From the NCBI GenBank assembly GCA_025937835.1, contig JAICQO010000033.1:1-59113 (forward strand): DNA of 59,113 nucleotides, in the 5' to 3' direction. This document shows, one piece after another, positions 50,542-58,687 of the stretch; position 1 is the stretch's first letter, and every line of letters begins with the position of its first letter. Made by a program: the position numbers and the translations under genes. The notes beneath the pieces are model-generated. The model made no database searches and had not been told where the DNA came from. It worked only from the letters and a program-made list of their open reading frames with translations. The DNA comes from Polyangiaceae bacterium (GTDB lineage: Bacteria; Myxococcota_A; Polyangia; Polyangiales; Polyangiaceae).

Positions 50542-51617
50542 GCGTCGCCCACGCAAATGCCGAAGTCACGGGCGGTTTGCAGCGCGTCGTCGTCGAGCTC
50601 CACGCGGTGCTCGAGGCCGAGCGCATCCGCGAGCGGCATCGAGGTCATGCGCGGCGGTCGCCAGCACACGGTGCGCCCCCATTGCCCCGCCGCGGCGAGC
50701 CGCACGGCCTCCGCGCCGTAGCGCAGCGCGAGCACGCGATCGTTCGGCGTCGGGGTACCGCCGCGCTGCAGGTGCCCGAGCACGAGGCTGCGCGTCTCGA
50801 GCTGCGTGCGCTCGGCGATGGCTTCGGCGACCTGTGCGCCCACGCCGCCCAGGGTCACCTCCTTGCCGAGCTCTTGGCGGGCCACGATGCGGTCGCCGCC
50901 CTTCGGCTTGGTCCCCTCCGCCACCACCACGATCGCGAACGGCCGGTCCGTGTCGAAGCGGTGGCGAATCGAGCGGCACACGAGCTCGATGTCGAAATCG
51001 ATCTCCGGCAGCAAGATCACGTGCGCGGCGCCTGCGAGCCCGGCGTGCAACGCGAGCCAGCCCGCGTAGCGCCCCATCAGCTCCACGACCATCACCCGCG
51101 AGTGGGCCTCGGCGGTCGAGTGCAGGCGGCCGATCGCGTCGGTGGCAAAGCTCATCGCGCTGTCGAAGCCGAAGCTCGTGTCGGTGCTGCCGAGATCGTT
51201 GTCGATCGTCTTCGGCACGGTGATGACGTTCATCCCCTTTTCTCGAAAGCGCGCGGCGATGCGCAGGCTGCCGTCGCCGCCGACCGCGATCAGGCCGTCG
51301 GCGCCGAGCTCCCGGTAGCGCGCGAGCACCTGGTCGCTCACGTCCGTGAGTACGGTCTCGCCGTTCGGGCCGGGGACGGGGTACTCGAAGGGTTGACCGC
51401 GGTTCACCGTGCCGAGCAGCGTCCCGCCGCGATCGGTGATGCCGCGGACCAGATCGCGGTCGAGCGCGAACGTCCCACCCGGCTCGAGTAACCCCGAGTA
51501 ACCCCGCCGCACACCCGTCACACGGAAGCCGCGCCGCAGCGCGGACAACGTGACGGCCCGGATCACCGCGTTCAACCCCGGCGCGTCGCCGCCGCCGGTA
51601 TTGATGAGCAGATGCAT
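50538..51617 (-). CDS. 6-phosphofructokinase
   Basis: The 359-aa enzyme starts at the ATG 51617 (MHLLINTGGGDAPGLNAVIR). It contains the PFK signatures GGGDAPGLNA, GGDGS (113-117), VPKTIDNDL (135-142), FGFDSAMSFA and VELMGRYAGWLA. GGDG with Lys in PKTIDND is the combination reported for ATP-using PFKs of the actinobacterial/mixed type, whereas PPi enzymes carry GGDD; ATP use is thus likely but needs assay. It converts fructose-6-phosphate to fructose-1,6-bisphosphate in glycolysis. It is divergent from the TerB-like gene. Confidence 0.93.
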   Translation of the reverse strand: MHLLINTGGGDAPGLNAVIRAVTLSALRRGFRVTGVRRGYSGLLEPGGTFALDRDLVRGITDRGGTLLGTVNRGQPFEYPVPGPNGETVLTDVSDQVLARYRELGADGLIAVGGDGSLRIAARFREKGMNVITVPKTIDNDLGSTDTSFGFDSAMSFATDAIGRLHSTAEAHSRVMVVELMGRYAGWLALHAGLAGAAHVILLPEIDFDIELVCRSIRHRFDTDRPFAIVVVAEGTKPKGGDRIVARQELGKEVTLGGVGAQVAEAIAERTQLETRSLVLGHLQRGGTPTPNDRVLALRYGAEAVRLAAAGQWGRTVCWRPPRMTSMPLADALGLEHRVELDDDALQTARDFGICVGDA

Positions 51618-51698
51618 GCCGCATGGTGCCACAGCTCCTACCTGGTCAGAGAGAGCTGAGTTTTCCCAATCCGCTCGCTTCGGTGTACCTTTCCCCTC

Positions 51699-52244
51699 GT
51701 GCGCATCCGAACCCCCACGATTGCGCGTCTGCGCGACGCGCTGATTCTGAGCGGTCGGCGTCCGAGCTCGGTCGTCTCGCCCGCCTACGAGACGCTCGCC
51801 CGCAGCGGCCTCCTCGACAAGAACGAGGCGCTGGCGCTGACCCGCGTCGAGCCGCTGGCCGAGACCATGTTCCTGATGATGTCCGCCGACGGCGTGTTGA
51901 AGCCCGACGAGCAGGATGCGGTGCGGGGCGCGATCCGCGGCCTCTCCGGTAATGTCCTCCACACCGGCACGATCAACGTCATGCTCGAGCGCTTCGCCAC
52001 GCGCCTCGAGGAGCAGGGCCGGGATCAGCGCCTCAAAGAAATCGCCGCATCGATCGCCCAGGAGCCCGCCGAAGCCGAGGGCGCCTTCGCCCTGGCCGCC
52101 GCCGTCGCACTCGCCGACGACGACGTGGCCACCCAGGAAAACGAGCTGATCAACGAGCTCACCGTCTGGTTCGGCATCAGCCCGAAACGCGCGCACGAAA
52201 TTCTGGACCAGCTCGAAGCTGACCGGCACTTCCCCGTCCAGTAA
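51699..52244 (+). CDS. TerB-like helical protein
   Basis: The 181-aa protein starts at GTG 51699. After about 45 residues, FLMMSADGVLKPDEQDAVRGAIRGL and FALAAAVALADDDVATQENELINELTVWFGI match the two-repeat TerB fold (acidic D.. positions that bind divalent metal, such as ADG and ADDDVA). TerB proteins were named for tellurite resistance, but many are of unknown role in stress responses. The protein is all-helical and lacks a signal peptide or membrane segment. It is monocistronic, with repeat DNA after the stop. Confidence 0.8.
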   Translation: MRIRTPTIARLRDALILSGRRPSSVVSPAYETLARSGLLDKNEALALTRVEPLAETMFLMMSADGVLKPDEQDAVRGAIRGLSGNVLHTGTINVMLERFATRLEEQGRDQRLKEIAASIAQEPAEAEGAFALAAAVALADDDVATQENELINELTVWFGISPKRAHEILDQLEADRHFPVQ

Positions 52245-52267
52245 AGGCACTGGCCGTCGGGGGGCTG

Positions 52268-52452
52268 GGATGCAACAAGAAGATCGAAAGCGGGGAAGAT
52301 CCGAAGGTGTTTATTTCGGTGGGTGGGCTGTGACCTTGTCGGGGCTGGTGCCCTTGCGGCTGCAACGTGTTGGACGAGCTGGCGCTCCCGCTCACCCATC
52401 CAACCAGAAGAATCTTCCCGTCTTCCTCCCTTCCAACCTTCTTGTTGCATCC
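52268..52452. repeat. 185-bp foldback element with perfect 15-bp terminal inverted repeats
   Basis: ggatgcaacaagaag (52268-52282) and its inverse complement (52438-52452) bound the element. The arms continue imperfectly (cggggaagat versus atcttcccg; ggtgggtgggc versus gctcaccca). The motif content aacaagaaga/tcttcttgtt and gtttatt resembles the repeats at 7709-8342. No transposase is seen. Confidence 0.65.
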
Positions 52453-52518
52453 AGTCGTCCACGTCGCGCTTCGTCGTGTCAGCGCGGCGTGGTGCCTTTG
52501 GAGGGGTTGGGGGGAGCG

Positions 52519-53979
52519 TTACTTGCCGAGTAGCGCGTTCATGACGCCGGTGTAGACGGGCTTTTTTTGGTAGTTGTCGTCCCAGAGCAGGCCGCTGGGT
52601 TTGCGGCCGCCGCAGTCGAGCTCGTCCCAGGTGTTGAGCCACGAGTACTTGTCCGTGGTGCCCCAGAAGGTGATGGCCTTGCAGGCGGGCTGATTGAGGC
52701 ACGCGGTGACGATCTCGTGGAAGCGCGTGGCTTGGGACTCGGGGGACTCGCCGTCGCAGCAGTGAGAATCCATCTCGCTGATCAGCACTTCCAGGCCGAG
52801 GTCGGCGATGCGCTGCATGTTGGCGATCACGTCGGCGACTGGCGGCTTGCTGTTGGGCGTGCCGAGGTGCGTCTGTAGTCCGACGGCGTCGATCGGGATG
52901 CCGCGCTCGACCATGCTCTTGACCATCTCGTAGACGGCGTCCGACTTCGGCTGCAGGCCCTCGGAGCGGAAGTCGTTGTAGATGAGCTTGGCTTCCGGAT
53001 CGGCTTCGCGAGCGGCCTTGAACGCGTCATCCACGAAGCTCTTGCCGAGCACCCGGTAAAAGACCGAGTTGCGGTAGGTCGGCGTGTTCTCGTCGGGCCA
53101 GTTGTTCGGGTTCTCGAAGGCCTCGTTGACGACGTCCCACTCTTTGATGCGGTCCTTGTAGTGGCCGATGACGGTCTTGATGTGGTTCGTCATCACCGAA
53201 CGCAGCTCGGTGGGATCGTTGATGCTCGAGACCCAGCTCGGGAGCTGCAGGTGCCAGACCAGGGTGTGACCCTTCGGCTTCATGCCGTTCTGCACTGCGA
53301 AGTCCACGAACCTGTCGGCGTTCGTATAGTTGAAGCCGCCGCGGTTGGGCTGGAGCGAGTCCCACTTCATCTCGTTCTCGGCCGTCGCGTAGTTGTGCTC
53401 GCGCAACGTCTCGACGTACGCGGCCTCGTTCAGGTGGGAGGTCGCAATCGCGGTGCCGATCAGGCGACCGCTGCACTCTCCCGCTTCCTTCAACGTCTTG
53501 GCCGTCGGTGGGCACATCAGCGGGCTGCCGCCCGCGCCGCCGCCGCCGTTGTTCGCTTGGCCGCCGCCGCCGCCGCCGCCGTTGTTGGCTTGCCCGCCGC
53601 CCCCGGAGGCCGCGCCCGCCGAGCCGCCCTGCACTGGCGCGCCGCCGGTTGCGCTGCCGCCGCTCGGGGCACCGGCGTTGCTCACCGCGCCGCCCGTCGG
53701 CGTCTGGCCGCCCGTGGGGGCCGGCGCGCCGCCGGTTGCGCTGCCGCCTGCGGCGCTGACCCCGCCTTGCGTGATGGGGGCGCCGCCGGTCGCGATCTGG
53801 CCGCCGGTCGCGCTCCCGCTCTGTCCCGCGGGGTGCGTGCTGCCGCCCGTGGCAAAGGCGCTACCGCCGGTGCTCGACCCGCCGTCGTCGCTCGCGGACT
53901 CACACGCGGCCGCAGGGGCCAGCAGCGCCGCACCCAGGGTCAACCAATGCATCGTTCCGAATACGCGGCGCGTCGACAT
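52519..53979 (-). CDS. GH10 endo-beta-1,4-xylanase lipoprotein
   Basis: The ATG at 53979 gives 486 aa (an ATG 12 bases upstream is possible). A lipobox (LLAPAAAC, Cys26) is followed by about 125 residues of Gly/Ala/Thr/Ser linker, then a GH10 TIM barrel from about residue 160: ATAENEMKWDSLQPNRGGFNY, GHTLVWHLQLPSWV, acid/base Glu286 in EWDVVNEAFE, AVGLQTHLG, and nucleophile Glu402 in VLISEMDSHCC. It would cut xylan at the cell surface. The linker probably spans a surface layer. Confidence 0.93.
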   Translation of the reverse strand: MSTRRVFGTMHWLTLGAALLAPAAACESASDDGGSSTGGSAFATGGSTHPAGQSGSATGGQIATGGAPITQGGVSAAGGSATGGAPAPTGGQTPTGGAVSNAGAPSGGSATGGAPVQGGSAGAASGGGGQANNGGGGGGGQANNGGGGAGGSPLMCPPTAKTLKEAGECSGRLIGTAIATSHLNEAAYVETLREHNYATAENEMKWDSLQPNRGGFNYTNADRFVDFAVQNGMKPKGHTLVWHLQLPSWVSSINDPTELRSVMTNHIKTVIGHYKDRIKEWDVVNEAFENPNNWPDENTPTYRNSVFYRVLGKSFVDDAFKAAREADPEAKLIYNDFRSEGLQPKSDAVYEMVKSMVERGIPIDAVGLQTHLGTPNSKPPVADVIANMQRIADLGLEVLISEMDSHCCDGESPESQATRFHEIVTACLNQPACKAITFWGTTDKYSWLNTWDELDCGGRKPSGLLWDDNYQKKPVYTGVMNALLGK

Positions 53980-54047
53980 TGCCGCCAACATAACAGCGCG
54001 CTCGGGGTTTGGCTAAGGACCTTTACTCCCCGCCAACCACCGACCTA

Positions 54048-55991
54048 CTACCGGGGGGTGACGGGAGGGATCGGCACTCCCAAAGTCAACGCGATGGCGC
54101 GGAACAGCTCGGCCTCTTCGAGTTTGACCTTTCCGTCCGCGCAGATCGCGCGCTCGCACGCGTCCAGGAAGCGACGGCGTTCGGACAAGCTGGCGCGGCG
54201 CAGGGCGTCGAGCGCGGCGTGTACAGCGGAAAATTCTCCCTCGGGCGCGCGATCGAGGGCGAGCGGCGGATCGTAGCCGGCATCGAAGGAGGCTCTCGTC
54301 ATGACGCTCGCGCGATGACCGGGCTCGCCCTGGCCGGAGCGCACGATCACGGAGAGCACGACCACCGAGGCCGAGACGAGCTCTCGCGCCGAAGGCGCCG
54401 GCAGCCGCGGCTGGCGCGCCGTCTCGGTGTGCGCCGGACCGAGCCCGTGGCGCAGCAGCCGCTGCACGATGAACTCGAACAGATCCGTGCGCTGGTCGGC
54501 GGCCACCGCCCGATCGACCGCGTTCAGCAGCATCTCTTGCGAGCGCCCGGGCAGCGTGCGCAGCGTGGGCAAGAGCAGCTCGATCAGCGGCAGCCGCACC
54601 GCTGGCCCGAGTCCCGAAAGGCAGGGGGAGAGCTCGTAGGCCGTCTGCAGCACCTCCGGAGGCAGCGCCGCTTGCATGGCCGACCACTTTCCGGCGCGCG
54701 CTTCCGGGTTCTCTTCCAGCAACAAGAGCAGCATCAGCCCGACGGCGCGCGTCGGATCGTGCAGCGCGAGCGTGACCGGTTGGGGCAGCGACCCGAGCAG
54801 CGAGTGCGCGTAGTCGAGGCTCGGCTGTTGGAGCAAGCCCGCCACCTGGAGCAGGCCCGCGGTTGGGTGCTCCGCCTTGCCGGACAGCATCTGCACCCGC
54901 TCGGGCGGAGCTTGCCCGTCCCAGTGCGGGTCGTGCATGCGGATGCGCTGTTCGATGGGAGGGTGCGTGGCGCGCCAGCTCTTGATGCCCTGCGCGAAGC
55001 ACAGGTGAGCCATGCTCGAAGCCGCCGGGATCTGCAGGCGCGAACCCAGATCCGACACCCGCTTCAAGGCGTTGGCCAGGATCGCGGGCTGGCGCGTGAA
55101 CTGAATGGCCGCCGCGTCCGCCAAGAGCTCGCGCTGCCGGCACACTGCGGCCTGAATCAGCCGCGCGAAGAAGGCGCCGATCGCGCCGATGATCGTGATC
55201 AGGACGATCACCACCACGATCGCGAGCAGGATCGCCGCGGCGTTGCCGCTGCCCTTGCCGCGGCTCGACGACCCGCTCGAGGACGAAGACGAGCTCGACG
55301 TCCAGATCCTGCCCGAGCCGCTCGAGCTCGAAGAGTCGCCCGAGCTGCTCCCCGAGAACATCCAAACCCGGATGCCGCGGCCGACGATGGTGAGGATCAA
55401 GATGCCGTGCAGCGCCGCGATCAAGCGCGTGTTCAGCCGCATGTCCCCGTTCAGGATGTGGCTGAACTCGTGGGCGACCACGGCCTGGAGCTCGTCGCGA
55501 TCGAGCTGCTCGAGCGCGCCGCGGGTCACGGCCAAGGCGGCGCGATCGATCTCGTAACCGGCCGCGAAGGCGTTGATCGCAGCCTCGCCGTCGAGCACGT
55601 GCACCGCCGGCATCGGTACGCCGGAGGCGATCGACATCTCCTCCACCACGTTCATCAGCCGCCGCTCGAGCCGGTTCTGCGTGGTCGGGTCGACGCGGCG
55701 CGCGCCGACCGATTCGCACACGTGCTGGCCGCCGCGCGCGAGCTGCGCGTACTTGGTGAGCCCGGCGACCAGGATCACGAACAGCGTGGTGCACACCGTG
55801 ACCACCACGCGATCGAGCGTGAACCACTCCACCTCGAACGGAGGCGCGGAGAATTGCCCGTGGATCCGGAACCCGAAGGAGACCGCGAAGTACACCGCCG
55901 ACACGATCGCCAACAGGCAGATCGCGAACAGCACCAGGAACCAGTGCGTTTTCCGGCGCGCGTCGTCCTGCGCCTGGAAGAAGTCGGTCAC
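54048..55991 (-). CDS. M48 family metalloprotease (HtpX-like) fused to TerB-like domain
   Basis: The 647-aa membrane protein has two N-terminal helices (about 17-38 and 60-79), then the zinc protease domain with VVAHEFSHILNGD (His174, Glu175, His178) and the third ligand in RQRELLADAAAIQF. Further membrane segments (about 187-207 and 249-273) flank an exceptional Ser/Gly tract (about 212-245). The C-terminal third, with SLSERRRFLDACERAICADGKVKLEEAELFRAIALTLGV, is TerB-like and extends beyond normal M48 length (about 300 aa). It follows lemA by 25 bases, the classical LemA/HtpX pairing, and may process envelope proteins. Confidence 0.88.
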   Translation of the reverse strand: MTDFFQAQDDARRKTHWFLVLFAICLLAIVSAVYFAVSFGFRIHGQFSAPPFEVEWFTLDRVVVTVCTTLFVILVAGLTKYAQLARGGQHVCESVGARRVDPTTQNRLERRLMNVVEEMSIASGVPMPAVHVLDGEAAINAFAAGYEIDRAALAVTRGALEQLDRDELQAVVAHEFSHILNGDMRLNTRLIAALHGILILTIVGRGIRVWMFSGSSSGDSSSSSGSGRIWTSSSSSSSSGSSSRGKGSGNAAAILLAIVVVIVLITIIGAIGAFFARLIQAAVCRQRELLADAAAIQFTRQPAILANALKRVSDLGSRLQIPAASSMAHLCFAQGIKSWRATHPPIEQRIRMHDPHWDGQAPPERVQMLSGKAEHPTAGLLQVAGLLQQPSLDYAHSLLGSLPQPVTLALHDPTRAVGLMLLLLLEENPEARAGKWSAMQAALPPEVLQTAYELSPCLSGLGPAVRLPLIELLLPTLRTLPGRSQEMLLNAVDRAVAADQRTDLFEFIVQRLLRHGLGPAHTETARQPRLPAPSARELVSASVVVLSVIVRSGQGEPGHRASVMTRASFDAGYDPPLALDRAPEGEFSAVHAALDALRRASLSERRRFLDACERAICADGKVKLEEAELFRAIALTLGVPIPPVTPR

Positions 55992-56016
55992 GGCCGGATC
56001 CAGAGCCGAGGCGCGC

Positions 56017-56619
56017 TCAGAACTGCACGCGCGGAGCCTCGCGCTCGGCTTCGCTCCCGATCGGGTTCAGCAAGGCAGCCTCGGAGAAGCCGAAGACGCC
56101 CGCGATCATCACCGCGGGGAAAGCGCCACGGCCGTTCTCGTACTCCGTGACCGCGTCGTTGTACGCCTGGCGCGCGAACGCGACCTTGTTCTCGGTGGAG
56201 CGCAGATCCTCGCTGAGCTCGGACATGGTGGTTTGCGCCTTGAGGTCGGGATACGCCTCGGACAGCGCGAACAGCCGCCCGAGCGCGCCGCTCAACGCGC
56301 CCTCACTCGCGGCGAGCTCTTGCATGGCCTGCGTGCCCCCGGGCGATTGGCGCGCTCGGTCGGTGGCGCTGACGGCGCGGTTTCGCGCGGCGATCACCGC
56401 TTCCAGCGTCTCGCGCTCGTGCGACAGGTAGGCCTTGGCCGTGGCGACCAGGTTGGGGATCAGATCGTGGCGGCGCTTGAGCTGCACGTCGATTTGCGAA
56501 AACGCATTCCTGTAGCGGTTCCGGAGCTTGACGAGCTTGTTGTAAAGCCCGATCACCAGCAACACGGTCAGGCCGAACAGCACGAACACGACCACGGCCA
56601 CCACGATCCCGACGCTCAT
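56017..56619 (-). CDS. lemA: LemA family protein
   Basis: The 200-aa protein has one N-terminal membrane helix (about 4-26) and the LemA signature YNKLVKLRNRYRNAFSQIDVQLKRRHDLIPNLV, with long following helices and EDLRSTENKVAFARQAYNDAVTEYENGRGAFP. LemA proteins sit in the inner membrane and occur with HtpX-type proteases; the precise role is unsettled. Here the M48 gene follows in the same operon. Confidence 0.93.
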   Translation of the reverse strand: MSVGIVVAVVVFVLFGLTVLLVIGLYNKLVKLRNRYRNAFSQIDVQLKRRHDLIPNLVATAKAYLSHERETLEAVIAARNRAVSATDRARQSPGGTQAMQELAASEGALSGALGRLFALSEAYPDLKAQTTMSELSEDLRSTENKVAFARQAYNDAVTEYENGRGAFPAVMIAGVFGFSEAALLNPIGSEAEREAPRVQF

Positions 56620-56695
56620 GCTTCAGTAGGTAACTGAGGCGGGGGGCGATCGCAATCTCGGGCGCGGGCTGGTAAGCCCGAAACGAGCCGCGCGC

Positions 56696-57619
56696 TCACG
56701 GGGTCGCGCAGCGGACGCGCACTTCTTCGGGGTGCGCGGGCGGAGGGCCTGCCGGCGTGCTCGGGTTCGCTGTCGGAGTCGGAGCTCCCGAGGGTGCGGT
56801 CGCCGACGGCGGCGGCGTGGTCGCAGGCGGTGTCGGCGTGGTCGCAGGCGGTGTCGGGTTCGGCGTGGGAGTCTGCGTCGGTCCGGGCGGCGGCGGCGCC
56901 GGCACCGAAGCGTCGCTCGTCATCAACAGCGGATACCGATCGTCGAGCTCCGCCTCGCACTCCTCCCTCGGCAGCGCGAGCAACGGCACGTCGCTCGCGT
57001 CGATGCTGGCTACCTCTGACCCCGCGCGCCCCACTGCGATTTGCTCACCCCAGAGCGAGAGCACCAACGTGCCGCGCAAGCGCGCTTCGTCGGCGTGCGC
57101 CGCGCAGGCGGTCGCATTTTCGACCTTGCATTCCTCCTGACACTGCTGGCGCCCTGTGTCGTCACCCTGCTCGGTCACGAGCGCTTGGCAATCGGCGCTG
57201 CAGGCGATGTATTCGCAGCAGGAGTCGCTGTCTTGAGTTCCGCGCCGGTACAGCGCGAGCACCTCGTCGCCGACCTCGATCCCTTCCGCGCCGCCGCACA
57301 TCAGCGTGCCGTCGAAGTAACCGCCGAATTCGTCGCCCGCCGCGACACCGTCGACTTCGCCAAAGAGCTGCTCTGCCACGAGCCGGTAGCGCGTGAGTCC
57401 CACGTCGGCGAACGGCTCCGCGCCGAGCACGCGCGCGCGGATCGGCGCCATGCCACCGGTCGTTCCGCACGGGCAATGCGGAATGCTCGGGATGCCCGGC
57501 GGTTGGGGTTCCGGCGTCACGAGCGGCGGCTTGGGATCGTTGTTCTCGCTCCCCGATTGTCCGTCCTGGCAGGCGAGGACCGCGAACGCGAGCAGTGACC
57601 AGAATCCGTGGCGCGACAT
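56696..57619 (-). CDS. Lipoprotein with Cys-rich domain and Thr/Pro-rich C-terminus
   Basis: The start is the ATG at 57619 (MSRHGFWSLLAFAVLAC). The 307-aa protein has a lipobox Cys17, a short linker, and a Cys-rich core (about 45-190: HCPCGTTGG, LMCGGAEGIEVGDEVLALYRRG, SCCEYIACSADCQ, CQEECK). Then comes DVPLLALPREECEAELDD and about 70 residues of Thr/Pro (PPATTP units) ending EEVRVRCATP. No known family is recognised. Its domain pattern (DVGLTRYRLVAEQLFGEV with a GDEFGG loop) suggests a small beta-barrel. It is divergent from the DUF4423 gene, 86 bases away. Confidence 0.75.
   Translation of the reverse strand: MSRHGFWSLLAFAVLACQDGQSGSENNDPKPPLVTPEPQPPGIPSIPHCPCGTTGGMAPIRARVLGAEPFADVGLTRYRLVAEQLFGEVDGVAAGDEFGGYFDGTLMCGGAEGIEVGDEVLALYRRGTQDSDSCCEYIACSADCQALVTEQGDDTGRQQCQEECKVENATACAAHADEARLRGTLVLSLWGEQIAVGRAGSEVASIDASDVPLLALPREECEAELDDRYPLLMTSDASVPAPPPPGPTQTPTPNPTPPATTPTPPATTPPPSATAPSGAPTPTANPSTPAGPPPAHPEEVRVRCATP
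56817..56858 (-). repeat. 21-bp tandem duplication encoding PPATTPT units
   Basis: gtggtcgcaggcggtgtcgg plus one base occurs twice in tandem within the Thr/Pro tail and keeps the frame (seven codons per unit). Confidence 0.75.
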
Positions 57620-57705
57620 CCATTTTCTTTTGACGTGCGCCGCCCTCCGGGTAAAGCCAGAACTCCGTCGGATTCGAACAAATCGGGTCCCAGAGTTGCC
57701 AGGCA

Positions 57706-58686
57706 ATGCTCGAAACTGACAGAGTCACGGACTTCGCGCTGGCCGCGCGCCAGCTGCTGCGCGCCGTGCGGGGCAAGCGTTCTCAGGCAGGTTTTGCGAG
57801 AAAACTGGGGTTTCGCGGCAACCCCATCCCCGATTGGGAGTCCGGTCGCCGCGCGCCGACGGCCGAGCGCGCCCTCGAGGCTTGTCGGGCCGCGGGTATC
57901 GACGTGACGGCCGCCTTCGCCCGGTTTCACGTGGCCGAGGTCGGAGAGCTGGCGGCTCCGGGCGGGCTCGCTGCGTGGCTCGAGCGCGTGCGCGGCGCGA
58001 CGAGCGTCAGCGACCTCTCGAAGCGCAGCGGCTTCTCGAGGCATCAGGTCGCGCGCTGGCTCGGCAACGAGGCGCGCCCGCGCTTGCCCGAGTTCTTGCA
58101 GCTCGTCGAGGCGATCACCGGCCGCATCTCCGATCTGGTCGCGGAGCTCGTGCCGATCGAGCTCGTGCCGTGCTTGCTCGAGCTGCACACGCGGCGCGAC
58201 GCGGCGCGCCGCCTGGCCTACGAGGAGCCGTGGACGGAGGCGATCCTGCGCGTGCTCGAGATCCGCGAGTACCAGGCGTTGCCGGAGCACGCGCCCGGGT
58301 TCATCAGCGCGTACCTCGGCATCGAGCCCGAGCTCGAAGCGCGCTGTCTCGAAAAGCTGCTCGATGCGGGCGTGATCCGCCGCGACGGCGCGCACTACCG
58401 TAGCGTCGGCTCACTCAACGTCGACACGCGTTCGGCCTCGGCGCTCAAGGCGCACTGGACGCGGAGCGCGCTCTCGCGCGTCGAGCAGCCCGGCAAGGAC
58501 GACCTGTTCAGCTACAACGTCTTTTCGGCTTCCGAGGCCGATCTACGGCGGATCCGCGAGCTCCTGCGCGCGACCTACCGCGAGATCCGCGCGCTGGTCG
58601 CGGTCACGCCGGCCGACGAGCGCGTGGCGCTGATCAACATCCAGTTCATGCATTGGCCGCGCGACACCGAAGCGGCGGAGCGCTGA
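57706..58686 (+). CDS. TIGR02147-type regulator with DUF4423 domain
   Basis: The 326-aa protein has a helix-turn-helix-like N-terminus (AARQLLRAVRGKRSQAGFARKLGFRGN then WESGRRAPTAERALEACRAAG, XRE-like). A second HTH-like repeat follows (SKRSGFSRHQVARWLGNE). Its C-terminal DUF4423 region includes VDTRSASALKAHWTRSALSRVEQPG, FSASEADLRRIRELLRATYREIRALV and VALINIQFMHW. TIGR02147 proteins occur in Fibrobacter, Bdellovibrio and Myxococcota, and are presumed transcriptional regulators. The duplicated HTH is unusual. It is convergent with the partial CapA gene. Confidence 0.8.
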   Translation: MLETDRVTDFALAARQLLRAVRGKRSQAGFARKLGFRGNPIPDWESGRRAPTAERALEACRAAGIDVTAAFARFHVAEVGELAAPGGLAAWLERVRGATSVSDLSKRSGFSRHQVARWLGNEARPRLPEFLQLVEAITGRISDLVAELVPIELVPCLLELHTRRDAARRLAYEEPWTEAILRVLEIREYQALPEHAPGFISAYLGIEPELEARCLEKLLDAGVIRRDGAHYRSVGSLNVDTRSASALKAHWTRSALSRVEQPGKDDLFSYNVFSASEADLRRIRELLRATYREIRALVAVTPADERVALINIQFMHWPRDTEAAER

Positions 58687-58687
58687 G

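Noticed and set aside
54009-56150. A 713-codon plus-strand frame opposite the M48 protease
   Set aside because: It lacks domains and is rich in Arg/Gln/Asp; the minus strand has HEFSH and LemA pairing.
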